This document shows, one piece after another, positions 33,831-42,833 of a DNA stretch of 64,000 nucleotides. This stretch comes from Flavobacterium anseongense (GTDB lineage Bacteria > Bacteroidota > Bacteroidia > Flavobacteriales > Flavobacteriaceae), in the NCBI RefSeq assembly GCF_021608185.1, contig NZ_JAKIHN010000001.1, forward strand, positions 496,001 to 560,000, given 5' to 3'. Position numbers and translations under genes: made by a program. A model generated the notes under the pieces. The model made no database searches, was not told where the DNA came from, and saw only the letters and a list, made by a program, of their open reading frames with translations. Numbering within the stretch: the first letter of the stretch is position 1; every line of letters starts with the position of its first letter.

Positions 33831-35162
33831 ATGAAAAATTCATTAATCGCTTTAAGTTCAATGCTTATGCTTGGAGGAACAGCTCAGGCCCAAAAGGTCG
33901 CTTTCGAGGAGTACGATTTGCCAAACGGTCTTCATGTAATTTTACACAATGACCCATCTGCGCCTGTTGTAATTACCTCTGTTATGTATCACGTAGGTGC
34001 AAAAGATGAAAATCCGGAAAGAACGGGATTTGCTCACTTTTTTGAACATTTACTGTTCGAAGGAACCGAAAACATCAAACGTGGTGAATGGTTTAAAATA
34101 GTAACTTCAAACGGAGGAACTAACAACGCCAACACTACAGAAGACAGAACCTATTATTTCGAAGTTTTCCCTTCGAACAATACAGAGTTAGGTTTGTGGA
34201 TGGAATCAGAAAGATTGATGCATCCGGTTATCAACCAAATTGGTGTTGATACACAAAACGAAGTGGTAAAAGAAGAAAAAAGACTTCGTGTTGACAATCA
34301 GCCTTACGGACAATTGATTGCTGAAGTAAAGAAAAACATGTTTAAAGTGCATCCTTACCGTTGGGCAACTATCGGTTCTATGGAACATTTGGATGCCGCA
34401 ACTTTAAAAGAGTTTCAAGATTTTAACAAAAAATTCTATTCTCCAAACAATGCTGTTTTGGTAGTAGCAGGTCAAATTGACATCGCTCAAACAAAAGCGT
34501 GGATTGAGAAATATTTCGGACCAATACCAAGAGGCGTTGAATTGAAAAAGCAAACTTTTACAGAAGCGCCTATCACAGAAACAATTCGTGCAACTTACGA
34601 AGATCCAAATATTCAAAAACCAATGGTTGTTGCTGCTTATAGAATTCCATCTATGAAAACCCGTGATGCAAGAGTTTTGGATATGATTTCTACTTATTTA
34701 AGCAATGGGAAAAGTTCTAAATTGTACAAAAAAATCGTTGACGATAAAAAAATGGCTTTGCAAATCGGAGCTTTCAATTATGCGCAGGAAGATTACGGAC
34801 AATACATTCTTTATGGAATGCCACAAGGAGATTTCACTTCAGCTGACTTAATGAAAGAAGTTGATGAAGAAATCGTGAAGTTACAAACTGATTTGATTTC
34901 AGAAAAAGATTTTCAAAAACTGCAAAACATCAACGAAAGCAATTATGTTAACGAAAATTCAGGTATTGAAGGTGTTGCAGAAAACTTAGCAACATACTAT
35001 TTATTGTATGGTGATGTTAATTTGGTTAATACAAATATCGATATCTATCGTTCTATCACTCGTGAAGAAATGAGAGATGCTGCTAAAAAATACTTAAATC
35101 CAAACCAACGTTTGATTTTGGATTATATACCTGCAAAAGACAAAGCTGAAAACAAACAATAA
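33831..35162 (+). CDS. M16 family zinc protease, active subunit
   Basis: 443 residues with a signal peptide (about 1-20, ending TAQA). The inverted zinc motif HFFEH (H69, E72, H73) is intact and a downstream Glu follows in the NEVVKEEKR stretch, so it should be catalytic. It is paired with the next gene 11 bp downstream, the common active/inactive M16 pair that forms a clam-shaped peptidase for peptides. Expected in the periplasm. A possible -7 box TACATTTG is at 33762-33769. Confidence 0.95.
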   Translation: MKNSLIALSSMLMLGGTAQAQKVAFEEYDLPNGLHVILHNDPSAPVVITSVMYHVGAKDENPERTGFAHFFEHLLFEGTENIKRGEWFKIVTSNGGTNNANTTEDRTYYFEVFPSNNTELGLWMESERLMHPVINQIGVDTQNEVVKEEKRLRVDNQPYGQLIAEVKKNMFKVHPYRWATIGSMEHLDAATLKEFQDFNKKFYSPNNAVLVVAGQIDIAQTKAWIEKYFGPIPRGVELKKQTFTEAPITETIRATYEDPNIQKPMVVAAYRIPSMKTRDARVLDMISTYLSNGKSSKLYKKIVDDKKMALQIGAFNYAQEDYGQYILYGMPQGDFTSADLMKEVDEEIVKLQTDLISEKDFQKLQNINESNYVNENSGIEGVAENLATYYLLYGDVNLVNTNIDIYRSITREEMRDAAKKYLNPNQRLILDYIPAKDKAENKQ

Positions 35163-35173
35163 ACCGTAAGAAA

Positions 35174-37228
35174 ATGAAAAAATCAATTATAGTATTATCA
35201 AGCTTGTTTTTAACTTTAATTATGCAAGCACAAGACAGAACACAGCCAAAACCTGGACCATCGCCAACAATCAATATTAAAAAACCTGAAACTTTTTCGT
35301 TACCAAACGGATTAAAAGTTTTAGTTGTCGAAAACCATAAACTTCCCAGAGTTTCATTCAATTTAACTATTGACAATGCTCCTTATGCTGAAGGAAACAA
35401 AAAAGGAGTTGATGATTTAACCAGCAGCTTAATTGGAAATGGTTCTATAAAAACAACAAAGGATGCTTTTAACGAAGAAGTAGATTTTCTTGGAGCTGAT
35501 ATCAATTTCTTTTCATCAGGAGCTTCTGCAAACGGATTGTCTAAATATTCCAAAAGAATTTTAGAGCTTATGGCTGAAGGTGCTTTATCACCAAACTTCA
35601 CACAGGAAGAATTTGATAAAGAAAAAGAAAAACTTATCGACGGATTAAAAGCACAGGAAAAAAGTGTTTCGGTAGTTGCCGGAAGAGTTGAAAATGTTTT
35701 GGCTTATGGCAAAAATCATCCGGCTGGAGAATATTTATCAGAAGAAACCATTAACAACGTTTCTTTGGCTGATGTAAAAGCAAACTATGCTTCTTATTTC
35801 GTTCCGGAACGTGCTTATTTAGTAATCGTTGGTGATGTAAAAACAAAAGAAGTGAAAAAAATGGTTGAAAAACTATTTGGTTCATGGGTAAAAGCTACAG
35901 CACCAAGATTAACGTATTCTAATCCAAGCAACGTTCAGTATACACAAATCAATTTTGTGGATATGCCAAATGCGGTTCAATCTGAAATCTCTTTGATTAA
36001 CACCGTAAATCTAAAAATGTCTGATGCTGATTACTTTCCTGTGATTTTAGCTAACCAAGTTTTTGGTGGCGATTTCAACAGTTATTTGAACATGAATCTT
36101 CGTGAAGCTCATGGTTGGACTTATGGTGCACGCTCTAGTGTTGGTTTTGACAAAAACATCTACAGCAAATTCAAAGCAAATGCCCAAGTTAGAAATGCAG
36201 TTACCGATAGTTCTGTCGTAGAATCTTTAAAAGAACTAAAGAAAATCAGAACTGAAAAAGTTTCAGAAGAAATGTTGAACAGTGTAAAAGCAGGTTATAT
36301 TGGTCGTTTTGTAATGCAGGTTGAAAAACCGGCAACCGTTGCCCGTTACGCTTTAAATATAGAAACTGAAAGTTTGCCAGCTGATTTTTATGAAAACTAT
36401 ATCAAAAATATCAATGCCGTTACACCGGAAGATATTATGAGAGTTGCCAATAAATATTTCTTAGCGGATAATTTACGTATAGTAATTACCGGAAAAGGTT
36501 CGGAAGTGATTTCGGGATTGGAAAAACTAAAAATTCCAATATTTTATTTCGATAAATTCGGTAATCCTACTGAAAAACCAGCTATGAAAAAACCAGTTCC
36601 TGCAGGAGTTACTGTTAAATCAGTAATCGATGCTTATGTAGCTGCGATTGGTGGAGACAAAGCTGTGAAAGCAGTTAAATCTATAGCTTATACCGGTTCT
36701 ACAACTATCCCTCAGGCTCCAATGCCTTTGTCTTATTCATCAAAAACGGATAACAAAGGAAGAATGGCTGTTGAACTTTCTATGGCTGGAATGGGGTCTA
36801 TTATGAAGCAGGTTGTAAACGGAAATACCGGATACATGATGCAACAAGGACAGAAAAAAGTTATGGAAGGTGAAGAACTTGCAAAAATGAAAGAGAGCGC
36901 AGTATTATTCAACGAAACTTTATTGGCTACTAAAAAAGGGGTAACCGTTTCAGGAATTGAGCCAATGAATGGTGGTGATGCTTATGCTGTTGTTGATGGA
37001 GATACTACTTATTATTTTGATGTGAAATCAGGTTTAAAAACTGCTGAAGCTTCAACAGATGAGCAAGGTGGACAAAAGATGACAAGAGTAACAAACTTCA
37101 ACGATTATAGAGATGTAAAAGGCGTTAAAGTACCTTTCAACACTATTATGAATGTTGGTTTTGAATTAGACATCAAAATGAGTGATGTGAAAATTAACGA
37201 AGGTGTTTCTGATGCTGATTTTCAATAA
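35174..37228 (+). CDS. M16 family protease-like subunit with C-terminal extra domain
   Basis: 684 residues, signal peptide ending LIMQAQ. The M16 fold is recognisable (FSLPNGLKVLVVENHKLP) but the HxxEH zinc motif is absent where expected (VDDLTSSLIGNGS), so this is the non-catalytic partner. After the M16 part (about 1-470) an extra ~210-residue domain begins VKSVIDAYVAAIGGDKAVKA, resembling LolA/LppX-like beta domains of exported proteins. It probably assists substrate binding; that is inference. Confidence 0.92.
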   Translation: MKKSIIVLSSLFLTLIMQAQDRTQPKPGPSPTINIKKPETFSLPNGLKVLVVENHKLPRVSFNLTIDNAPYAEGNKKGVDDLTSSLIGNGSIKTTKDAFNEEVDFLGADINFFSSGASANGLSKYSKRILELMAEGALSPNFTQEEFDKEKEKLIDGLKAQEKSVSVVAGRVENVLAYGKNHPAGEYLSEETINNVSLADVKANYASYFVPERAYLVIVGDVKTKEVKKMVEKLFGSWVKATAPRLTYSNPSNVQYTQINFVDMPNAVQSEISLINTVNLKMSDADYFPVILANQVFGGDFNSYLNMNLREAHGWTYGARSSVGFDKNIYSKFKANAQVRNAVTDSSVVESLKELKKIRTEKVSEEMLNSVKAGYIGRFVMQVEKPATVARYALNIETESLPADFYENYIKNINAVTPEDIMRVANKYFLADNLRIVITGKGSEVISGLEKLKIPIFYFDKFGNPTEKPAMKKPVPAGVTVKSVIDAYVAAIGGDKAVKAVKSIAYTGSTTIPQAPMPLSYSSKTDNKGRMAVELSMAGMGSIMKQVVNGNTGYMMQQGQKKVMEGEELAKMKESAVLFNETLLATKKGVTVSGIEPMNGGDAYAVVDGDTTYYFDVKSGLKTAEASTDEQGGQKMTRVTNFNDYRDVKGVKVPFNTIMNVGFELDIKMSDVKINEGVSDADFQ

Positions 37229-37249
37229 TCGAAATTAAATAGATACTAA

Positions 37250-37281
37250 AAAGACCGCTATTACTGGCGGTCTTTTTTTTT
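37250..37281 (+). terminator. Terminator after the M16 pair
   Basis: AAGACCGC-tattactg-GCGGTCTT followed by a long T run. Confidence 0.93.
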
Positions 37282-37286
37282 GTTAT

Positions 37287-37328
37287 AAATTCAAAATAAA
37301 ATCAAATTCTAAAAATCCAAATATCAAA
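37287..37328. repeat. AAATTCA-type heptad repeat
   Basis: Six 7-base units (AAATTCA, AAATAAA, ATCAAAT, TCTAAAA, ATCCAAA, TATCAAA) between the M16 terminator and the EamA gene; degenerate, with a single arm. Confidence 0.5.
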
Positions 37329-37352
37329 CCAAAAGCTTTGCGGTTAAGCTTT

Positions 37353-38219
37353 CTATTTTTTACTTGATAAGTAAACACCAATCAAAATAATAAAAGCACC
37401 TATAAACTGCAACGGTGTTAGCATTTCGTTATCGAGAAGTCCCCAAAAGAAAGCCACTACCGGAATCAAATAAGTGACCGAAGTAGCAAAAACCGGAGAC
37501 GAGATTTGTATTAGTTTGTAAAAAAGCACATTGGCAATTCCTGTCCCAATTATTCCCAAAACCGCCACAAAAATCATGGCATGTTGGATTTTTTCTGATT
37601 CAATCACCATAAAGAAATCGGTGAAAGACAAAACAACTAAAGCCGGAAACAACATCACTAAAAAGTTGCCGACTGTAATGGTTAATGGCTTTAAATCGGA
37701 TAAATATTTTTTTATCAAATTCACATTCATCGCATAACAAATCGATGCAATCAGTACCAAAATAGTGTACCAATAATTCTGATTCGGATGGTGAATTGCT
37801 CCGTTAAAAATCAATAATACTGTCCCGATTAAGCCAACGATTACGCCAAAAATCTGCGTTCTTTTAAAATCCAAACCAAAAAGAATCGCGCCTAAAATTA
37901 ACGTATTCAAAGGCGTTAAAGAATTAAGTATCGAACTCACCGAACTGTTAATCTCTGTTTGGGCAATGGCAAAAAGATAGGCCGGAATAAATGTTCCGAA
38001 TAAAGAAGTCAGTGCAATATACTTCCACTTATGCAGCGGGATGGTAGCTATATTTTTAAAACCAATAATCAAAAGAAAAAGAGCGCAAAAAATGATTCGC
38101 AACGAACCCAACTGAAACGGATTTAAACCATCTAATCCTCTTTTAATTAGTATGAATGAACTTCCCCAAATTAAAGCAAGTACAATCAGAATAACCCATT
38201 TTAACTGTTGTAATTTCAT
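37353..38219 (-). CDS. EamA/DMT family exporter
   Basis: 288 residues from the ATG at 38219 (MKLQQLKWVILIVLALIWGS); a start 21 bases upstream is also possible. Ten hydrophobic helices in two EamA repeats, with the typical ALIWGSSFILIKRGLDG opening. Family members move amino acids or other metabolites; the substrate cannot be told from sequence. It is divergent from the HMA lipoprotein with about 110 bp between. Confidence 0.92.
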   Translation of the reverse strand: MKLQQLKWVILIVLALIWGSSFILIKRGLDGLNPFQLGSLRIIFCALFLLIIGFKNIATIPLHKWKYIALTSLFGTFIPAYLFAIAQTEINSSVSSILNSLTPLNTLILGAILFGLDFKRTQIFGVIVGLIGTVLLIFNGAIHHPNQNYWYTILVLIASICYAMNVNLIKKYLSDLKPLTITVGNFLVMLFPALVVLSFTDFFMVIESEKIQHAMIFVAVLGIIGTGIANVLFYKLIQISSPVFATSVTYLIPVVAFFWGLLDNEMLTPLQFIGAFIILIGVYLSSKK

Positions 38220-38327
38220 AGTAGTTTTTGAAAGCATCAAATTTTGTAATTATTTTAAGAATAATCACTTTTATTTTTGATTATTTTTGTCAAATAAATT
38301 GATGCCTATATCTGAAAATTACTCTTT

Positions 38328-38708
38328 ATGAAAACCACTAGTTATATAGTAGCGCTTGCTACAACTTTTTCTTTATTAACCGGATGCAAAGACACCGCGG
38401 GTAAACCTACAGCTGAAAATGCCGAAGCAAATGTTGAGAAAAAAGATGTTGTAGCCCAAAAACCGGAAACGGCAAGTTTCAAAATTGAAGGAATGACCTG
38501 CGCTATGGGTTGTGCTAAAACCATTGAATCCAAATTATCACAATTAGATGGCGTTAAAAAAGCAACAGTTGATTTTGATAAAAAAGAAGCAACCGTCGAT
38601 TTTGACGCTGCAGTTTTAAGTCCGGAAAAATTAACAAAAACGGTAGAAGCTACGGGTGATGGTGAAACTTATAAGGTTTCGGGAATGCAGACAAAAGGGA
38701 AAGTATAA
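38328..38708 (+). CDS. Lipoprotein with heavy-metal-associated (HMA) domain
   Basis: 126 residues. Lipobox LLTGC (C20), a linker rich in Ala/Glu/Lys, then one HMA domain with IEGMTCAMGCAKTIESKL. The metal site is C58-x3-C62 rather than the usual MxCxxC, a change that would alter metal geometry. Possibly a periplasmic copper or other metal carrier. Two TATTTTTG boxes (38272 and 38282) lie 39-49 bp upstream. Single gene; shares a terminator with gldD. Confidence 0.88.
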   Translation: MKTTSYIVALATTFSLLTGCKDTAGKPTAENAEANVEKKDVVAQKPETASFKIEGMTCAMGCAKTIESKLSQLDGVKKATVDFDKKEATVDFDAAVLSPEKLTKTVEATGDGETYKVSGMQTKGKV

Positions 38709-38726
38709 TTCCAACGTTACATAACT

Positions 38727-38754
38727 AAAAAGGAACTCAATTGAGTTCCTTTTT
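38727..38754. terminator. Bidirectional terminator, HMA lipoprotein and gldD
   Basis: AAGGAACTCAATTGAGTTCC is a perfect palindrome flanked by A and T runs; it ends at the gldD stop. Confidence 0.92.
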
Positions 38755-39317
38755 TATTTCCATTTAATCGTTTCCAGTAAACGCTGCATATCATTTTTGA
38801 TATAATCCGCGGCAGGCATAATCGAATCAAATTTTGGCTTAGCATAAAAATATACCGAACCAGTTACAAAATGTTTGATGCTGTCTGTAGCATAAAATTG
38901 AGCGTTTGTAGCAGCATTTCCATCAACCTGATAAAACATTCCGTATACTTTTTTGTCATTGTTAATGTATGGCTGTTCCAAAATATCATCCGCTTTTATG
39001 ACGTGTTTGTAGGTCAATGTTTGCGCATCTCTCAAAAGCGAATCTATATTCTTATTTACTGTTTTGTAGGTAAGATAAATGGTTGCTTTCATTTTTGGAT
39101 AATGAATAGTGAAGCCACACTTCTTTTCTTCTTTAATAATAGCATCTTCATTCATCTCAAACTCAATCGGACAATGATTGCTAAACAAAGCATATTTGGC
39201 AACTGGATAATCCAATCGCAACTGACTTGCCGGTTTTGGCAACGCATCATCTTTGCAGCTTGATGCTGAAATCAACAACATTATTATAGCAAGAAAACCG
39301 ACTGTTTTTTTTATCAT
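38754..39317 (-). CDS. gldD: Gliding motility lipoprotein GldD
   Basis: 187 residues. Signal peptide with lipobox (ISASSC, C21), then the typical PKPASQLRLDYP opening. GldD is one of the lipoproteins needed for Flavobacterium gliding and is linked to T9SS function. It follows gldE by 6 bp. This matches the conserved ssb-gldE-gldD order and is one of the strongest taxonomic markers in the window. Confidence 0.95.
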   Translation of the reverse strand: MIKKTVGFLAIIMLLISASSCKDDALPKPASQLRLDYPVAKYALFSNHCPIEFEMNEDAIIKEEKKCGFTIHYPKMKATIYLTYKTVNKNIDSLLRDAQTLTYKHVIKADDILEQPYINNDKKVYGMFYQVDGNAATNAQFYATDSIKHFVTGSVYFYAKPKFDSIMPAADYIKNDMQRLLETIKWK

Positions 39318-39323
39318 TGTGAC

Positions 39324-40619
39324 TTATTCGAGAGTTACTTTTAATTGTTTTATTCTTTTTTTATCGACAGATTCGATGGTGAAACGCACATTTGAAAAAT
39401 GGATTTTCTGTCCTTTTTTGGGGAAATTACCTAAAATTTCTAATATAAATCCTGCCAAGGTTTCCGCTTCGCCTTTACTGCTTTCAAATATTTCTTCATT
39501 TACATCGACTATTCTGTAAAAATCTTTGAGGTTTATTTTGCCTTCGAAAAGGAAATTCTTGTCATCAATCTGCGAAAAATTCAAATTCTCATCATCAAAC
39601 TCATCCGAAATATCGCCAACAATTTCTTCGATTACATCTTCTAATGAAACCAAACCCGAAGTTCCGCCGTATTCATCAACCACAATAGCTAAATGGCTTT
39701 TTTTGCTTTGGAATTCTTTCAGCAAATCATCAAGCTTCTTGTTTTCGGGAACGAAAAATGGTTCTCGTATCAGCTTATTCCAATCGAATTCTTTTTTATT
39801 GATATGCGGAATCAAATCTTTAACAAACAAAACGCCTTCAATATGATCGATGCTTTCCCGATAAACCGGAATTCTGGAATAGCCTTTATCGACTATTTTG
39901 GTGTAAATCTCGGCAAAAGTTTCATCTATTTCAAGTGCAAAAATATCAATTCTTGGACTCATAACCTGTTTGGTATCTGTATTCCCAAACGAAACAATAC
40001 CTTCTAATATTTTTTGTTCCTCGGTAGTTGTGTCTTCTGTAGAAGTTAATCCCAATGCCTGCGACAATTGATCTACCGAAATATTTGATTTTTGCTTGCC
40101 TAATTTCTCATGCAAATAAATACTTACGGCGCGCATTGGCAAACTGATTGGCGAAAGCAATGTATCCAAAACGCTCATTGGTGTTGCCACCGCTTTTGAA
40201 AACTTTATATTGTTGCGGCTCGCATAGATTTTGGGCAAAACCTCACCAAACAAAAGAATCAAAAATGTAATAAGAATTACTTCGACAATGAATTTCAATA
40301 CGGGCGAAGCTATTCCTTCGAAAATAGAATTCCCCGAAAATGAAAAGATGATTACAACTCCAATATGGCTGAAGTTATTCGCCACCAATATAGTTGCCAG
40401 TAATTTTTTTGGACGCTGTAATAATTTAGAAATGAGGCTGGCTTTGGAAGCATCCTTTTCAGATAAAGTATTTAAATCTTGTTGTGTAAGCGAAAAAAGC
40501 GCTACTTCTGCAGCAGAAACCATAGCAGAACAAAACAAAAGAAACGCAATGCCTATAATTCCAAAAAGTAAATTGGTATCTATAGTTGCTAAAAAATTAG
40601 TACTGGGCTCTGGGTCCAA
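39324..40619 (-). CDS. gldE: Gliding motility protein GldE (CNNM/CorC-like)
   Basis: 431 residues: an N-terminal DUF21 membrane part with about four helices (from FGIIGIAFLLFCSAMVSAAE), two CBS domains in the middle (MSPRIDIFALEIDETF onward), and a C-terminal CorC/HlyC domain. The architecture is that of Mg/Co efflux-type proteins. In F. johnsoniae GldE overproduction affects gldD mutants, and the two genes are always together. It starts 25 bp after ssb. Confidence 0.95.
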   Translation of the reverse strand: MDPEPSTNFLATIDTNLLFGIIGIAFLLFCSAMVSAAEVALFSLTQQDLNTLSEKDASKASLISKLLQRPKKLLATILVANNFSHIGVVIIFSFSGNSIFEGIASPVLKFIVEVILITFLILLFGEVLPKIYASRNNIKFSKAVATPMSVLDTLLSPISLPMRAVSIYLHEKLGKQKSNISVDQLSQALGLTSTEDTTTEEQKILEGIVSFGNTDTKQVMSPRIDIFALEIDETFAEIYTKIVDKGYSRIPVYRESIDHIEGVLFVKDLIPHINKKEFDWNKLIREPFFVPENKKLDDLLKEFQSKKSHLAIVVDEYGGTSGLVSLEDVIEEIVGDISDEFDDENLNFSQIDDKNFLFEGKINLKDFYRIVDVNEEIFESSKGEAETLAGFILEILGNFPKKGQKIHFSNVRFTIESVDKKRIKQLKVTLE

Positions 40620-40644
40620 TGAAGTAGAGATTAGTTAAACAATA

Positions 40645-41088
40645 TCAGAACGGCAAATCATTTTCGGGAGCTGCCGGACTTGGCGCTTCAAAATTAGTAC
40701 TTTTTGGTTCTGCATTTTGTGTTGTTTTTAGTCCGTCAACTTCTTTTTTGGTAGTCAAAAATGTAAACTCGGTAACTTGTATTTCGGTTGTGTATTTTGT
40801 TGTTCCGTCTTCGGCTTGCCATTGGCGCGATTTTATTCTGCCTTCGATATATATTTTATCACCTTTTGATAAATATTTTTCACAAATTTCGGCAGCCTTA
40901 TTTCTTACCACAAGATTATGCCACTCGGTAGAAGTAATTTTTTCGTTAGTTTGTTTGTTGATATAGACTTCGTTGGTTGCCAAAGGAAAACGACCAATAC
41001 AATTACCCCCATCAAAATAATGCATCTTGACTTCGTCACCAAGATGACCAATTAACATTACTTTATTTAAGGTACCATTCATTTTCAA
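40645..41088 (-). CDS. ssb: Single-stranded DNA-binding protein
   Basis: 147 residues. OB-fold opening MNGTLNKVMLIGHLGDEVK with STEWHNLVV and YIEGRIKSRQW, and the acidic C-terminal tip ENDLPF that recruits partner repair proteins. It lies 40 bp after mutY and 25 bp before gldE, within one operon. Confidence 0.98.
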   Translation of the reverse strand: MKMNGTLNKVMLIGHLGDEVKMHYFDGGNCIGRFPLATNEVYINKQTNEKITSTEWHNLVVRNKAAEICEKYLSKGDKIYIEGRIKSRQWQAEDGTTKYTTEIQVTEFTFLTTKKEVDGLKTTQNAEPKSTNFEAPSPAAPENDLPF

Positions 41089-41128
41089 CTAATTTAGCTT
41101 CCTTCAAATTTACTACTTTTTTTGAAAA

Positions 41129-42169
41129 TTAAAACCATTCTTTTTCAATAAAATTATAAATGACGATTGGGAAAGGAAATTTAGAAGCTGATTCCCAATC
41201 CATTCCGTTAAAAAGAATACCTTCAACTTTGATGTTCCAGAATTTTATTGAGAGATGCTGATGTGAAAGTTTGTGAACTATAGCATCGGGATTATAGAGC
41301 TGTATTTCCTGAATCCTGTTTTTTACAAAATTTTGATTTTGGATTAATTCTAAAACAGTTAAATCATTTTCAACTGACTGAGTTTCTATCAACGGAAACT
41401 CATATAGATTATGCCAGATTCCTTTTTGAGTTCTTTTACTGATTATAGTATTGCTATTTTGATCTGAAAAAATCAAATAATTAAAATAACGCTTGGTTAC
41501 TTTCAACTTTTTAGACTTTACCGGAAGCTGTGCTACTTTTTTCTTCTGCAAAGCCAGACAACTTTCATTAAAAACACAATTACTGCAATCCGGATTTTTG
41601 GGTACACATTGCAAAGCACCAAACTCCATTATTGCCTGATTGAATAAATTAGCTTCTCCTTTTGGTAATAATGCTGCTGCTAATTGGGTGAACTCCTTTT
41701 TGGCTCCCGCCGAAGCAATATCGGTTTCGACATCAAAATAGCGTGACAAGACTCTAAAAACATTTCCGTCAACTACAGGAACACTTTCGTTATATGCAAA
41801 TGAGGCGATTGCGGCGGCGGTGTATTCGCCAATTCCTTTTAAATGTAATAATTCTGCATAGGTTTTTGGAAATTCTCCGTTAAGTTCAAAAGCAATTTGT
41901 TTTGCGGTTTTATGCAGATTTCTGGCTCTGGAATAATAGCCTAAACCCTGCCACAATTTTAAAACTTCTTCTTCATCGGCATTTGCCAAATCAAAAACCG
42001 TCGGAAATGCTTCTGTAAAACGCAAAAAATAAGGCAATCCTTGTGCAACACGAGTTTGTTGAAGCATGATTTCTGAAAGCCAAATCGTGTACGGATTCGT
42101 GTCATTGCGCCATGGCAAATCACGTTTGTTTTGTAAATACCATTGAATAAGTACTTTAGGAAAATTCAT
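41129..42169 (-). CDS. mutY: A/G-specific adenine glycosylase MutY
   Basis: 346 residues. Helix-hairpin-helix LKGIGEYTAAAIASFAY followed by the catalytic-Asp segment VVDGNV; iron-sulphur cysteines spaced C-x6-C-x2-C-x5-C (CVPKNPDC then CVFNESC); and a C-terminal NUDIX-like domain. It removes adenine paired with 8-oxoguanine. First gene of the mutY-ssb-gldE-gldD operon. Confidence 0.98.
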   Translation of the reverse strand: MNFPKVLIQWYLQNKRDLPWRNDTNPYTIWLSEIMLQQTRVAQGLPYFLRFTEAFPTVFDLANADEEEVLKLWQGLGYYSRARNLHKTAKQIAFELNGEFPKTYAELLHLKGIGEYTAAAIASFAYNESVPVVDGNVFRVLSRYFDVETDIASAGAKKEFTQLAAALLPKGEANLFNQAIMEFGALQCVPKNPDCSNCVFNESCLALQKKKVAQLPVKSKKLKVTKRYFNYLIFSDQNSNTIISKRTQKGIWHNLYEFPLIETQSVENDLTVLELIQNQNFVKNRIQEIQLYNPDAIVHKLSHQHLSIKFWNIKVEGILFNGMDWESASKFPFPIVIYNFIEKEWF

Positions 42170-42186
42170 AGCTAAATTGTGGATTA

Positions 42187-42194
42187 CAAAAATA
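42187..42194 (-). promoter_or_regulatory. Possible -7 box for the mutY-ssb-gldE-gldD operon
   Basis: On the minus strand TATTTTTG matches TAnnTTTG, 17 bp before the mutY start. The -33 box is unclear. Confidence 0.5.
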
Positions 42195-42252
42195 AATCTT
42201 TATGTGATTAAATTTTAATAGATTATGCTTGAAATATTGTTTTTATTATTCA

Positions 42253-42260
42253 TATATTTG
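42253..42260 (+). promoter_or_regulatory. -7 box of the HU gene
   Basis: TATATTTG is a perfect match, 44 bp before the HU start; CTTG at 42228-42231 (21 bp away) could serve as the -33 box. Confidence 0.65.
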
Positions 42261-42304
42261 CAACCTCAAAAAAATTACATAATTAATAATAAATACGAAA
42301 GAAA

Positions 42305-42598
42305 ATGACGAAAGCAGATATCGTAGCAAAGATTTCAGAAAGAAAAGGACTTGAAAAAGGAGATGTTCAAGCAGTAGTTGAAGCGTTTATGGAAGAAGTT
42401 AAATCTTCTTTAGAAACTGGAGACAATGTTTATTTAAGAGGTTTTGGTAGCTTCATTATCAAAACTAGAGCTGAAAAAACTGGTAGAAACATTTCAAAAA
42501 ATACGACAATCAAAATTCCAGCACACAATATTCCTGCATTCAAACCTGCAAAAGTATTTGTAGAAGCAATAAAAACCAATACTGAAGTAGCAGTATAA
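42305..42598 (+). CDS. HU-type DNA-binding protein
   Basis: 97 residues. Family signature GFGSFIIKTRAEKTGRN and the DNA-arm Pro (IPAFKPAK) are present. It compacts and bends DNA. This gene between mutY and rng is the conserved flavobacterial HU/IHF-like gene. The small basic protein gene follows 32 bp downstream and probably shares the transcript. Confidence 0.97.
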   Translation: MTKADIVAKISERKGLEKGDVQAVVEAFMEEVKSSLETGDNVYLRGFGSFIIKTRAEKTGRNISKNTTIKIPAHNIPAFKPAKVFVEAIKTNTEVAV

Positions 42599-42630
42599 AA
42601 AATATTTATTAATCAAAAAATAACCAGCTT

Positions 42631-42723
42631 ATGCCAAGTGGTAAAAAAAGAAAGAGACATAAGGTAGCAACGCACAAACGTAAAAAACGTGCGAGAGCTA
42701 ACCGACACAAAAAGAAAAAGTAG
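42631..42723 (+). CDS. 30-residue basic protein, AURKAIP1/COX24 (bS22/mS38)-like
   Basis: A 93-base gene. The product begins MPSGKKRKRHKVATHKRKKR and continues with Ala/Arg/Asn and a four-Lys end; about two thirds of residues are Lys, Arg or His. The KKRKRHK...HKRKKR pattern resembles the AURKAIP1/COX24 domain found in mitochondrial mS38 and mycobacterial bS22, both ribosomal. The position between HU and rng, the ATG after an A-rich leader and a terminator right at the stop support a real gene. The ribosomal role is inference. Confidence 0.82.
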   Translation: MPSGKKRKRHKVATHKRKKRARANRHKKKK

Positions 42724-42744
42724 TTTTAAACTACTTTTCTTTTT
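42717..42744 (+). terminator. Terminator overlapping the small basic gene stop
   Basis: AAAGTAGTTT and AAACTACTTT face each other around one base, followed by TTCTTTTTTT. The stop codon TAG lies within the left arm. Confidence 0.85.
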
Positions 42745-42833
42745 TTAGAAAACGTTCATTGAAATTGGAATTGAAAAATTCCGCCGGGTAAAAAACAATT
42801 ACCTGTTTAAAATGTTTAATCCATCCTTGAGGA

